A stretch of DNA of 64,000 nucleotides from Laburnicola sp. R22_1 (Eukaryota; Ascomycota; Dothideomycetes; Pleosporales; Didymosphaeriaceae): contig JACONQ010000001.1 of assembly GCA_014281115.1 (NCBI GenBank), forward strand, positions 310,001-374,000, given 5' to 3'. The position numbers were made by a program, and so were the translations under genes. Position 1 is the stretch's first letter. Each line of letters starts with the position of its first letter. Shown piece after piece: positions 43,503 through 52,905 of the stretch. A model generated the notes under the pieces. The model was not told where the DNA came from and made no database searches. It was given only the letters and a program-made list of their open reading frames with translations.

Positions 43503-44527
43503 TGCTGTGTCGAACAGTCGCGAGTGGAGCAAGTTGCGTGTCTGGTATTATGTGAAGACACGGAAGGAATGGTAGATAGATATGACGTTGGGTACAAAAC
43601 TGGCTTCGGAGCTCAGATACCGAATTGGGGTGAATTAACGAGTTGCATACATAGGAACAGGGGAGGTGGTGAGACAGACAAACGGCGGCCAGATGCTATA
43701 ACTGCCGCGTGGCTCTTAACAAAAACAGGACAGTGAAGGCTGGGTATATACAGCGACACAATGCAGAGTGCTGGCAACGGCTGAGACGAGGAGTGACAGC
43801 GCGGCCGCCTGGGGGACACGATGAGGATATGGACGGTGAAAGTTGAAACCCGCACCTGTCAATAAGCAGCGCGAACGCCCGAATCCCATGTGTTCCCTGT
43901 CGTGCCCTGCCCCGTGCGACACATGTTGGCGGCGGTGGCACGTCATGCCTCCATGCTGGGAAAAGATCCCCAATCTCGATTTGGGCGGCAGAAGTCAGCT
44001 GGCGCTTGGACCCCGGACTTTCGACCTGCCGCTAGCCAGGGAATCAAGGAACAGGAACATGCCCGTCCAGACATCATCAAGCTGCAGAACATGGGCATAA
44101 CATTCATCGTGTGTTGTTTCTCGTCAGTCAGTCTATTATCTCCGGTGTTTGTGGACGCTTTTTTGCGTCTCGAGCATCTCACGAGACACCTATCGATAGT
44201 GTCCCTCACGCGCCATGCCCAACACAGTACACACCCAATATTCCGCGCTGTTTAGCCGCCCGGTGCTGACTTCCTGATTCTATTCCGGAATCTGGCCTTG
44301 TGCTGCTCTGGTGATGGCCGTTGGCACCATACGCGACCGAAACCTTGAGGCGGCGCAGTGCATGCTGTGGCGTTTGCCCCTCAACGCCATGTAAAGGCAC
44401 TCTATCGATTGGATTACCTTTTGAATGAGGGTTCGTGGTGCCTGGCTCAACTCCATGTATGATTGACTTCCCTTTTGAACAATGGTCCGTGGTCCGTGGC
44501 TCAACATAGGCTTGCCGCCCGCTACCT
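43503..44527. other. Intergenic region with a 45-bp imperfect tandem repeat
   Basis: 1.0 kb between the kelch start and the AlkB stop on the same strand. It holds the kelch promoter. At 44409-44505 a unit ending in gtggctcaac is present twice. No gene seen. Confidence 0.45.
44409..44505. repeat. Imperfect tandem repeat, about 45-bp unit
   Basis: Two units about 52 bp apart share attg..ttac/ttcc..ttttgaa, then a g/c-rich ggt-cgtggt block and ggctcaac. It lies 23 bp downstream of the dioxygenase stop, in its 3' region. Confidence 0.65.
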
Positions 44528-45817
44528 TCATATTATTTCTTCAGACCTCACCGTCCAAGGCGGTTCCCCGTCGTCGTCAAACTCAGCCCACTGGAAGAAT
44601 GAACAACCATCCTGTCCAGGAACGTAGCTTGTATGGCACATCCACATGTACCGTCCTCGGTTCTCCTTCTGCTTCGTTACGCACCGGAGCACGGTAGGCA
44701 CCCCGCATTTACACTTGGGTGTGTACCGTGGATGCAGATTCTCCTTGTAGTATCTATAGGTGATGTTCAGGCGTTTATTCTTCGCCAGCGGATGTGGATC
44801 GATGGCCTGGGCTGGTGCTATCGAGTGCTTCCACTCTTCTTGCATTTCAGCATGCATAACGAGGAGGGAATTGTGCGGCAAATGGATCGATATCTGCCCC
44901 TGAGCGTCGGCAAGCGATCCATCTTCCTTGCGATGCTGGTCGTCTTCAGCGAGGATTTTCCGGACGCGAAACTCACGAGCGACGCCGAGACTCAGACTAC
45001 CAATGACTGCGCGAGGTCCGAGATACGTGAGCTGGTCGGCGTGGTAACCGACACACTCTTTGGGACCGTCGTAGCAGTTGACAAAAGCCGTGTTGGCCCT
45101 CCACGGCTTCGGGGTCTGGTACTTGAGCTTCTTGCCGTCCGGGTAAAAGTCACGTATGCGGCGCTGGATCTCGCGATTGACGGCCTCTTCGACCTGTGCG
45201 CAGGCCTTGAGCATCTCGGGCGTGCTCTGGCGCACATCGTCTACCTTCCGGCCGTCGTATATGTACTCGGTTTTCTGCGCTTCGGCTTCGGCCAGGCTGT
45301 TGACATAGAAGCAAAATGTGTGCGGGCTCTTGACAACTCTGTCAAACAGCTTGAACTCTAGATTGTTGTAGGAGGGGGCTTGTTCCACCAGCTCCACGGT
45401 TAGTGCTTCGGCTTGGTCTGGGGGCAGGAAGTTGTGAATGATGGAGCATGGCGTGTGGGCTTCAATGTCTTCGGGAGCATACAGGTAGAGCGTCTTGCCC
45501 TTCTTGACGAGCTGCTTCTTGGCTAGCCCAGAACCAGCTGGAGTGGTGCGGTACGACGAGAGCGAGGACTGGTATCCGATTCCAGAGGCGGCAGGACGCT
45601 TCCTAGGCGATGCGTGTACGCCGCCGGTGAGGGCTTCCGAGGCGTGCGCCACGACACCGTCGGAGGCAAGCAGCGCCTCTAGCAGGGCTCCTTGGTCAGC
45701 GTTCGGGTGCAACGAGGCTAGGACGGCCAGCTTGAAGTCGGTGGATTCTTCCTCTTGGTTTTCGTCCGGCTGGCGGGCCTCGACACGCTTCCTCTTCCGA
45801 GACACAAAGGCATCCAT
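44528..45817 (-). CDS. AlkB-like 2OG-Fe(II) dioxygenase with CUE-like and GRF zinc-finger domains
   Basis: An intronless minus-strand gene of 429 residues from the ATG at 45815-45817. The frame stays open upstream over the pex7 region, but that is an antisense shadow. Residues about 28-62 (FKLAVLASLHPNADQGALLEALLASDG) look like a CUE/UBA ubiquitin-binding helix bundle. The AlkB core has GYHADQ with Fe ligands His259 and Asp261, second ligand His331 in EWKHSI, and RLNITYR with the 2-oxoglutarate Arg. The C-terminal GRF finger is CKCGVPTVLRC ... YMWMC ... CSFFQWAEFD. The fold suggests a demethylase of alkylated DNA or RNA, closest in layout to ALKBH2/3-type enzymes; substrate unproven. It is divergent from pex7 by 249 bp. 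Confidence 0.9.
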   Translation of the reverse strand: MDAFVSRKRKRVEARQPDENQEEESTDFKLAVLASLHPNADQGALLEALLASDGVVAHASEALTGGVHASPRKRPAASGIGYQSSLSSYRTTPAGSGLAKKQLVKKGKTLYLYAPEDIEAHTPCSIIHNFLPPDQAEALTVELVEQAPSYNNLEFKLFDRVVKSPHTFCFYVNSLAEAEAQKTEYIYDGRKVDDVRQSTPEMLKACAQVEEAVNREIQRRIRDFYPDGKKLKYQTPKPWRANTAFVNCYDGPKECVGYHADQLTYLGPRAVIGSLSLGVAREFRVRKILAEDDQHRKEDGSLADAQGQISIHLPHNSLLVMHAEMQEEWKHSIAPAQAIDPHPLAKNKRLNITYRYYKENLHPRYTPKCKCGVPTVLRCVTKQKENRGRYMWMCHTSYVPGQDGCSFFQWAEFDDDGEPPWTVRSEEII

Positions 45818-45935
45818 GGCGTGTGTAGGGGCGGAACAGCAGCATATCGGCAGAGTGAATGGGGTCGCCCGGAGACGCGACCTGGGGCTGACGCGGTGAC
45901 ACCAGTGCACGTGAAGCTGGGCGAGCTGGCGGGCT

Positions 45936-45965
45936 TCAGATGGCGCAGATGGCGCAGATGGCGGC
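45936..45965. repeat. 9-bp minisatellite in the divergent promoter
   Basis: cagatggcg is repeated about three times between the dioxygenase and pex7 starts. Short, possibly variable between strains. Confidence 0.7.
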
Positions 45966-46066
45966 GCCGAGGCTAATCGTCCCGCTCCACCACCACGGCC
46001 CAGGTGCCTCCCACCACACGCCCCTCGCACAAGAATGGGCGCATCCGCACCCGCACCCGCAGCACC

Positions 46067-47131
46067 ATGCTCGAGTTCCGCACGCAGGGCTTCAACGGCT
46101 ACAGCGTCAAGTACTCGCCCTTTTTCGACTCGCGCCTCGCCGTCGCCGCGGCGGCCAACTTCGGGCTCGTAGGCAATGGCCGCCTGTACATCCTGGGCCT
46201 CACGGCCAACGGCATCGTGGCCGAGAAGTGCTTTGACACGCAGGACTCGCTCTTCGACACGGCCTGGAGCGAGGCGCACGAGAACCAGCTGCTGACAGCC
46301 GGCGGCGACGGCGCCGTCAAGCTCTTCGACATGGGCCTCGACGAGTTCCCCGTGCAGTCGTGGCAGGAGCACGCCCGCGAGGTCTTCGCCGTGCACTGGA
46401 ACCTCGTCGCCAAAGACACGTTCCTCAGCAGCAGCTGGGACGGCACCGTCAAGGTCTGGAACCCCAATGCCGCCGCCAGCGTCGCCACCCTGCCTACGCA
46501 CTCGTGCACCTACTCGGCCGCCTTCAGCCCGCACAGCCCGGCCCTGCTGAGCTGCGTCAGCTCCGACTCGCATCTGCGCGTCTTCGATCTGCGGACGCCG
46601 GCGTCTGCCTCCAACCACCTCACCCTCAACATCCCCATCCATACCCCGCCGAAGCCCCGCATGGGCGCCGCCGCCGCAGTTGGCATCCCGCCCTCCGAAG
46701 CCCTGACCCACGACTGGAACAAATACCGCGACACCGTCGTCGCTACAGCCGGCGTGGACCGCCTCGTGCGCACATTTGACATCCGCGCACCCCACTCTGG
46801 GCCCATTGCCGTCCTGCCAGGCCACGAATATGCCGTGCGGAGAGTCTCGTGGTCGCCGCATCTCTCAGACATCCTCCTCAGCGCGAGCTACGACATGACC
46901 TGTCGCGTATGGACAGACGGCAGTGCCATGGGCGTAGGCTCGATGAAGCAGGACAACATGCTCGAACAACCCATGGTGCACGGCGGCGGCCGGGAGATGG
47001 GCAGGATGGGACGGCACACCGAGTTTGCGACAGGCGTCGACTGGTGTCTCTTCGGTGCCGAGGGTTGGTGCGCGAGTACCGGCTGGGACGAGAGGGTGCT
47101 TGTGTGGGACGCCAGGGCGCTCATGCAGTGA
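46067..47131 (+). CDS. pex7: Peroxin 7, PTS2 receptor (WD40)
   Basis: An intronless gene of 354 residues. The ATG at 46067 begins MLEFRTQGFNGYSVKYSPFF, the family start; no in-frame ATG precedes it. Seven WD40 blades can be followed: LFDTAWSE, AVKLFDMGLDEFPVQSW, SSSWDGTVKVWNP, DSHLRVFDLRTP, AGVDRLVRTFDIRAP, SASYDMTCRVWTDG and STGWDERVLVWDARAL. Pex7 binds N-terminal PTS2 signals (for example on 3-ketoacyl-CoA thiolase) in the cytosol and docks with co-receptors at the peroxisome. There are short insertions in blades 4 and 6 compared with yeast (THTPPKPRMGAAAA-like and GGGREMGRMG). It is 13 kb from the peroxisomal alcohol oxidase, which uses the separate PTS1 route. Confidence 0.95.
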   Translation: MLEFRTQGFNGYSVKYSPFFDSRLAVAAAANFGLVGNGRLYILGLTANGIVAEKCFDTQDSLFDTAWSEAHENQLLTAGGDGAVKLFDMGLDEFPVQSWQEHAREVFAVHWNLVAKDTFLSSSWDGTVKVWNPNAAASVATLPTHSCTYSAAFSPHSPALLSCVSSDSHLRVFDLRTPASASNHLTLNIPIHTPPKPRMGAAAAVGIPPSEALTHDWNKYRDTVVATAGVDRLVRTFDIRAPHSGPIAVLPGHEYAVRRVSWSPHLSDILLSASYDMTCRVWTDGSAMGVGSMKQDNMLEQPMVHGGGREMGRMGRHTEFATGVDWCLFGAEGWCASTGWDERVLVWDARALMQ

Positions 47132-47747
47132 GTGGGTGACGACGGTGTGGCTATATGACTATATGGGGGCTTTGCATGCATCGGCGTCTAAAACAGAAGT
47201 ATCTCACTTGCGATGTAATGAATCTATCTATCTATCCATCTACGATACACGCGCAGTCAGCCAGCTATCTTCACATGAATTCTATTCAATGGTTACCAGC
47301 TCAAAGCGTACCTGCCAGCCCTTTCCTGTCCATTTGCTCTTGAAGTCCATCCCTCCCACCGACACCGACATACAGCTCAACGCACCAGGCAACGACCACC
47401 AAAGATCCAACTACCGCGTGTTACCCCAGGATGAACAATACGAAGACCGAAGCCGCAGGTGAATTATCAATCCGCTCATTAATCGCATAATGCATCCCTC
47501 AACCGCCACCATGACATTTTCCGCTCCCACATTGAACATGCACCCCAATTATCTGTGAAACCAGACTCTGTATCGATATCTAGTGTCTCTCCGAGGTCCT
47601 TCAGATAAGTCTGCACAGCACCGACCAGCAGCAAACACACAAAAGCAAAAAACTACACGAAAAAATCGATTAATATACACATTACCTGGTCTACCAACCA
47701 CCCATACAATATCCCCCTCCCCTTCCTCCCCGTCCCCCTCCCCCAAC
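47132..47747. other. Convergent intergenic region
   Basis: 616 bp after pex7, with a (tcta)n microsatellite near 47222-47238, an R2 repeat fragment at 47407-47462 and an A/C-rich tract from 47610. No gene seen. Confidence 0.45.
47407..47462 (-). repeat. Dispersed repeat family R2, fragment
   Basis: gttaccccaggat, then caatacgaag and cgaagc, aligns with the copy at 35757-35822 in the same orientation. About 50 bp are recognisable. Confidence 0.6.
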
Positions 47748-48083
47748 CTACCCCACAACCCTAACCCGACTAACACTCCTCCTCCTACTCCTCTCCCTCT
47801 CCTCCCTCGCCCCGCCAAAACTCCCCCTACTCCCCCTCCCATCCTCAATCCTAACCACACTCCGACTCCTCCTCGGCTCCTCCACATACTCAACGACCCT
47901 CGGACTCGACCTCCGATACTCGCCCACAACACGCTCCTCGGACCTCCGATACGACGACGTCGAGCCCCGCGGTAAGCGGACGACGCCAGGGGGTGGATGT
48001 GCTGAGTATTTGGAGCGGTGCGGCGGCGGATCGATGATGGAGTGGCGGTAGGTGGGCGTGGGTTTGGTGGTGAAGAGGCACAT
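47748..48083 (-). CDS. Small Arg/Ser-rich hypothetical protein
   Basis: A 111-residue frame from a genuine ATG at 48081-48083 to a stop at 47748. It begins MCLFTTKPTPTYRHS, followed by a Pro/Arg/Ser-rich body with RRSEERVVGEYRRS, RRSRSVVRIEDGRGSRG and RSRRRSVSRVRVVG. Similar short basic proteins are common in filamentous fungi, but low complexity makes the call uncertain. No signal peptide or membrane segment. RS-like dipeptides might suggest RNA binding or phosphorylation; this is only composition. Promoter and terminator are not distinguishable. Confidence 0.45.
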   Translation of the reverse strand: MCLFTTKPTPTYRHSIIDPPPHRSKYSAHPPPGVVRLPRGSTSSYRRSEERVVGEYRRSSPRVVEYVEEPRRSRSVVRIEDGRGSRGSFGGAREERERSRRRSVSRVRVVG

Positions 48084-48607
48084 TCTTGTATTTCTTGTTT
48101 GGGTATGTTGAGACTTTTTTTTTAGGTAGGTGGGTGGGTGTGGTGGGGGGTGTGGTTGGTTGGTGGTCTTGTGTGGTGCCGTGTGATTGGTTGGCGGGTG
48201 GGTGGATGATTGGATAGCGAGGGAACCTTGGAAGCGTGCTGGAGTTGTAGATCTTGAGAGCGATTGTGGTAGGAGCTGGGACTGGGGAGGTATTTGTGGA
48301 ATGAGGTACGAGTGGGATGCGGTGGGGGATACATACCACTAGATGCTGGTGGTGTGTTCACGACAGGCGTGCGACCTTGGAAGTGCGGCTTGTGATGACG
48401 TCAAGCGTCGCGGCAGCCAGAATTGGATGGCGTCGGCGGGTGGTCGCTTTTTATAGCTTGACGGCTGCAAATAGGTAACTTGATAAAAGCCTCATGGGAC
48501 GCGATATTATTTGCTTAACAACGGCGTCTTGCATCAAGGTGATCATTTGGCTCGTTCGTTTATTGCGTGGTATCTGTCTAGCCCAAAACATCTCCCCTGC
48601 ATCTGCA
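48084..48607. other. Intergenic region
   Basis: 524 bp between the small Arg-rich gene and the atm1 stop. G/T-rich on the plus strand from 48120 to 48350. No gene seen. Confidence 0.4.
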
Positions 48608-50793
48608 TCACCGTGCCTTGGTATCTTCTTCTACGACCTCACTCTCATCTGCACCAGCGAACAACGTCTCTTGCGCACTCCACAGCTCGGAATAAAGCCC
48701 TGCGCGATCTACGAGCTGTTCATGAGTGCCGCTCTCGGCCACACTCCCTTCTCTCAGCACAATGATGAGGTCTGAGTCGTAGATGGTGCGTAGACGATGC
48801 GCCACGAAGACGGATGTACGCTTCTTCTCTTTCAATATGGAGTTTATGTGGGAGAGGAGCGCTTGCTCTGTGTGTGTGTCTAGCGCCGAGGTCTAGTGGT
48901 TTGTCAGTGACGCTGAATCAGCTCGGAAAGGTGCGGATACGTACCGCTTCATCGAAGAAGAGTAGAGGCGGGTCTTTGAGGATGAGACGAGATACGGCTA
49001 GGCGCTGTTTCTCACCGCCGGATATCATCATGCCGCGTTCTCCGACCATTGTGTTGTAGCCGTCTGGGAAATTGCTGATAGTTTCGTGTATATGAGCACG
49101 CCTGGCGGCCTCGATGACCTGTTGATCTGTTGCTTCTAGGTTCCCGTACTTGATATTGTGGCCGATCGTATCATTGAACAGAGGTGTGTCTTGTGGGACT
49201 ACACCGATAGCTTTGCGCAGACTCTCTAGGCTCACGTCGCGGATGTCCTGGCCGTCAATGAGAATTCGTCCCTCCTGCACATCGTAGAATCGGAACAGAA
49301 GCCGGAGGATGGTCGATTTTCCGCAACCACTCGGTCCAACAATGGCCACCTTCTTCCCAGCCGGAATGGTAAGGTTCAGGTTTTTGAGAATGGGGCGGTC
49401 CGGGCGGTAACCAAAAGTGACGTTTTCGAATTTGAGTTCGCCGGTGGTAAGCAAGAGGGGGTTTGCGTTTGGCTTCTCCTTTACGGAGACGTTGACCTTT
49501 TGCAGGTTGAATAAGGTCTCCATGTCAAGCAGACTCTGCCTCAGCTCTCGGTAGACGGAGCCGAGGAAGTTCAACGGTACGGAAAGCTGGAAGACCAGCT
49601 GATTGACCATGACCAGGTCTCCGACGGTTAGATGGCCTGTTGCGACGCCATCGGCAGCAAGATACATCATGGCGGTCAAGGCACTCGAGAAGATCAAGTT
49701 CTGGCCTGAGTTGAGGAAGGCCAGGGACGTTGCAATCTTGATGGACGCCTTCTCGTATCCTTGCAGTGCCTTGTCGTATTTGGCAACCTCGTACTTTTCG
49801 TTGTTGAAGTACTTGACGGCTTCAAAATTGATCAGGGAGTCGACTGCGACCGTGGCTGCCTTGTTGTCGGCGGCGTTGGCCTGTTTGCGGAACTTGGTCC
49901 GCCATGAGGTGGTCAAGATGGTGAAGGCAGTGTAGGCGACCATGGTAGTGCCAGTGATGAGGGCAAATTTGGCGCCATATTGATACGTCAGAATGCCGCA
50001 GACAAGCGAGATCTCCAAGGCAGTGGGCAGGACGTGAAAGACCATGGAGGTCAGCAAGAAGCTGATGCCTTTGGTTCCACGGTCGATGGCTCGGGTCAAA
50101 CCGCCCGTCTGGCGCGAGAGATGAAAGCTCTGGTCAAGCCTCAGCAGATGCTCGTAGACACCGCAGGCGACTTTGCGGATGGCTTTCTGGGCGACACTGG
50201 CAAACACGGCATTGCGCAACTCTTGGGATAGGGTAGCGCCGATGCGAGTCACACCATCTGCATCATTCAGTCACTGAGGCTTGAGCTCACAAAGGTATGG
50301 TCTTACAAGCTACAATCATGGAGCCCGCAACTGTCCAGGCAGTGCCGCCCAGGGCCACGAAGTCGACGTTCATCGAGTCAACGATGCTCTTGAAGTAGAA
50401 GGGCACCTGCACGTTCAGCACCTTTGCGCCCACCAGCAACGCCACGCTCAACCCCACACGGAATCTTGTGCCCAGGTTGTCCTTTGGCCACAGGTAGTGC
50501 GACATCTCCTTTATGATTGCCCAGTCTGCTTTGCGCTGCTGCTTGTTGGACACGGTCTCCTCGGCCAGCAAGGGCTTTGGCTTTGCCGGCTGTGCGGCCC
50601 CGGTCTTCTGTGCTGCATCTTTGGAAGCGGGCGTGGGGGCGCGCTGGGCGGTTGTTGTCCGTTGGCCATGGGCATCTTTTCTGTGCAGAGGGCTGGAGGT
50701 GAAGACGCGCGCGGAGAGGAAGGCATGCCGCGGGTGGAGGCGGAGGGGGAGGGCTGGCCGGCAGACGGCGCGGGCGAGCGGGGGCACCAGCAT
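48608..50793 (-). CDS. atm1: Mitochondrial ABC transporter ATM1
   Basis: Three minus-strand exons, 50307-50793, 48945-50257 and 48608-48892, encode 694 residues, close to yeast Atm1. The N-terminus ([25 protein letters not shown] and on, here shortened) is Arg-rich without acidic residues, a mitochondrial presequence. One six-helix membrane domain follows, with [20 protein letters not shown] and [16 protein letters not shown] typical of Atm1. The nucleotide-binding domain shows Walker [10 protein letters not shown] near residue 468, the signature ISGGEKQR, and Walker B LLFFDEATSALD, which is split by the 52-nt intron at 48893-48944. Atm1 exports a glutathione-bound sulfur compound from the matrix for cytosolic Fe-S protein assembly. 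It shares a 243-bp promoter with aim24, another mitochondrial gene. Confidence 0.96.
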
Positions 50794-51036
50794 GGCAGCT
50801 TCACATGTTCAGCTGGCCCCAGGTGGAGCTATTGGGGTGCGGGTGAAGCCTGGGAAGCTTCAGCGGGTGAATTTAGGAGCAACTAGTTGGGCGTGGAGAG
50901 ATAGGTATATGCACGTGGAGCTTGCAATGGCGTCAGAGTCAGAGCTTGAAGCTTATTAGCGTGCACGGTAGGGCTGAAGAGGCCGCACATCTCGAGCCTC
51001 CCGCCGTCCATCTCTCGCCCAGAGAGTCAACCGAGC
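50794..51036. promoter_or_regulatory. Short divergent promoter atm1 / aim24
   Basis: Only 243 bp separate the two start codons, so the regulatory sequence must be shared or overlap. Both products are mitochondrial, consistent with co-regulation. No specific factor site identified. Confidence 0.6.
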
Positions 51037-52277
51037 ATGCCCCGTCCAGCTGCCTCTCCCTGGACGAGCCTCGCGCGCCGCACCCCTCTCCGGCGCGTGC
51101 CATGGCGGCCGGCCGTGCGGCGCATCAACATCACGGCGACGAGCGCCTCGACCGAGCCCCAAGGTGACCAGCACGTGTCGGTCAGTCCGTCGGCAGCGCC
51201 AGTTTCCTCACCAGGTACACCCCCAGGTCAATTGGCTGTATACAAGGCTCACCGTGCCAGATGCGCGCTTCGAAGTCGTCGGCTCGCCGTTCTCGCTCCT
51301 CTCCGTCTCTCTCGCCGCTTCGCAACAACTGTATACCCGCCGCGGAACCCTCGTGGGCCTCAGCGGTAACCCCGAAAACACACTGTCGACGCTGTCCTTC
51401 CTCGAGCCCTTCAGGCGCGCGCCCGTGGGCATTCCTTTCCTCTACCAGAACATCTCGGCAACGAGCCCCGTCACAGCTCTCATCTCCACCAAGTCGCCCA
51501 TATCGTCAATAGTCACGGTACATCTCGATGGCAGACAGGACTGGATCATCTCCCAAAGGCAGGCGCTGCTGGCGTGGACAGGACAGACGTTGTCATTGAA
51601 GCCGCAATACAACGCAAAATTGGGCCTGGCGCATTGGGGCAACACGTACATCACCGGCCGGGGTCTGCTTGCGCTCGCGGGCAGCGGGCAGATCTACCAG
51701 GTGCAGCTCAAGGCAGGCGAGAGCTATGTCGCCCACCCAAGCCATGTAGTCGCCTACACAACGTCGGCAACCCCGCCGCTGCCCTTCCGCTTCGCCTCGT
51801 CGAACCTCCGCTTCCAGGTCCCCGATCTCGGTTTTGGTTCTCTCGCGCAGAACGTCAAGTTCTTCAGGGTGATGAGCGAGACAGCGACGTGGAGAACACT
51901 AGCTACCACCTACCACACGCTCAAGACGTGGCTACGGCGGTCCATATGGGGTGACCGGGTGAGTACATTCCTTTCCACACTTCTCAGCACCTTGACTAAT
52001 TCGCCAGCTCTTCCTCCGCTTCGAAGGCCCCACAACCATATTGATCCAATCTCGCGCCTCACGCATTAGCGACGTGTTGACATTGAAGGACGTCAACGAG
52101 ATTGCAGAGAGTCCACCCGGCGCTGTCCAGGACGCAGTGACACGGAAGATTAAAGAAGAAATCAAGGACATCGCAGACTCCAGTGCAAAGTCACCGATCG
52201 CATCTGCAGAATCCGACGGCGTAAGAGTGCGCTATGCAACCGTCCGCTCTGGAAAGGCCGAGTTCGACAAGTCGTAA
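51037..52277 (+). CDS. aim24: Altered inheritance of mitochondria protein 24
   Basis: Three exons, 51037-51214, 51261-51958 and 52008-52277, encode 381 residues. The N-terminus ([17 protein letters not shown]) is basic, a mitochondrial presequence. The body is the AIM24 beta-rich domain: [57 protein letters not shown] (in part) and [15 protein letters not shown]. Yeast Aim24 is an inner-membrane protein that affects the MICOS complex. The 46-nt first intron (51215-51260) is chosen because it joins an upstream Ser/Pro-rich segment to DARFEVVG, the conserved start of the domain; other acceptors are possible. Ends in a charged helix with [12 protein letters not shown]. Confidence 0.9.
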
Positions 52278-52905
52278 CGTCGGTAGCCCACATTTTCGAG
52301 TGATAGTTATAAAAGCGGGCATTCTGTAGCATACATGTATTTGATCTACTCTTTTTGTACGAATACCATTTCGTAACGGACCTGCTCATATAGGTTTGCG
52401 TAGAGCGAAAATGGAGTATACATACACACAACTTCCACTTGTGCCTAACGCACCATGGACGAATAGTGGGAGCTCGCTTCAGGTTGTCCAGAAAACCTTC
52501 GAAGGGAAGTTTTTTTACGAGCATGCCATTTGATGCAGCAAAGTCAGGGGTTCTCGAGGTAGGAAAGCGTAATCATGTGTTACCGTACGCTTGGTGAGAG
52601 GTGTCCAGGGCACCGCTATGAAAGAATTTGTGTACAATGCCAAGATGCTCCCAAAGTTAACATAGCTATATTTGCATCATATTAAGTTACCTTTAGCTAT
52701 ATTAACTAAACTATAAATATAGTTTGTATACTGTATGGTTAGCTGTCTAGCTCTTGGCATCGGACACGAATTATTTCAAAGGGGTGAGTGTTTCCATCAC
52801 ACCAAGGCATGCACGGACGGTGATTTGCTTTACTGGTGTACGACGCCACAAACAACAACACCTACTCAGCGTACAGGTGCACCAGCTCACCCTTCTTCAT
52901 TCACC
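52278..52905. other. Intergenic region with MITE copy 2
   Basis: 628 bp between aim24 and a pseudogene. It contains the aim24 3' region, the inverted-repeat element 52612-52786, and 119 bp of promoter-like DNA. Confidence 0.45.
52612..52786. mobile_element. MITE-like element, family A copy 2
   Basis: Left end ctatgaaagaatttgtgt and right end acacgaattatttcaaag are degenerate inverted copies. The interior aactataaatatagtttg and atggttagctgtct match copy 1 at 32983-33197. The left end carries more changes, again largely transitions. It is about 120 bp upstream of a broken gene start. Confidence 0.75.

Noticed and set aside
45818..46861. N-terminal extension of the AlkB-like gene by about 350 codons
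   Set aside because: It lies antisense to pex7, whose WD40 frame is unmistakable, and begins without an ATG in a composition typical of a shadow frame.
30124..47131. A peroxisomal methanol-use gene cluster linking alcohol oxidase and pex7
   Set aside because: They are 13 kb apart with unrelated genes between, and alcohol oxidase uses PTS1 while pex7 serves PTS2 cargo.
47549..47975. Overlapping frames in A/C-rich DNA opposite the small Arg-rich gene
   Set aside because: Low-complexity Pro/Thr runs caused by composition; no start context or family match.
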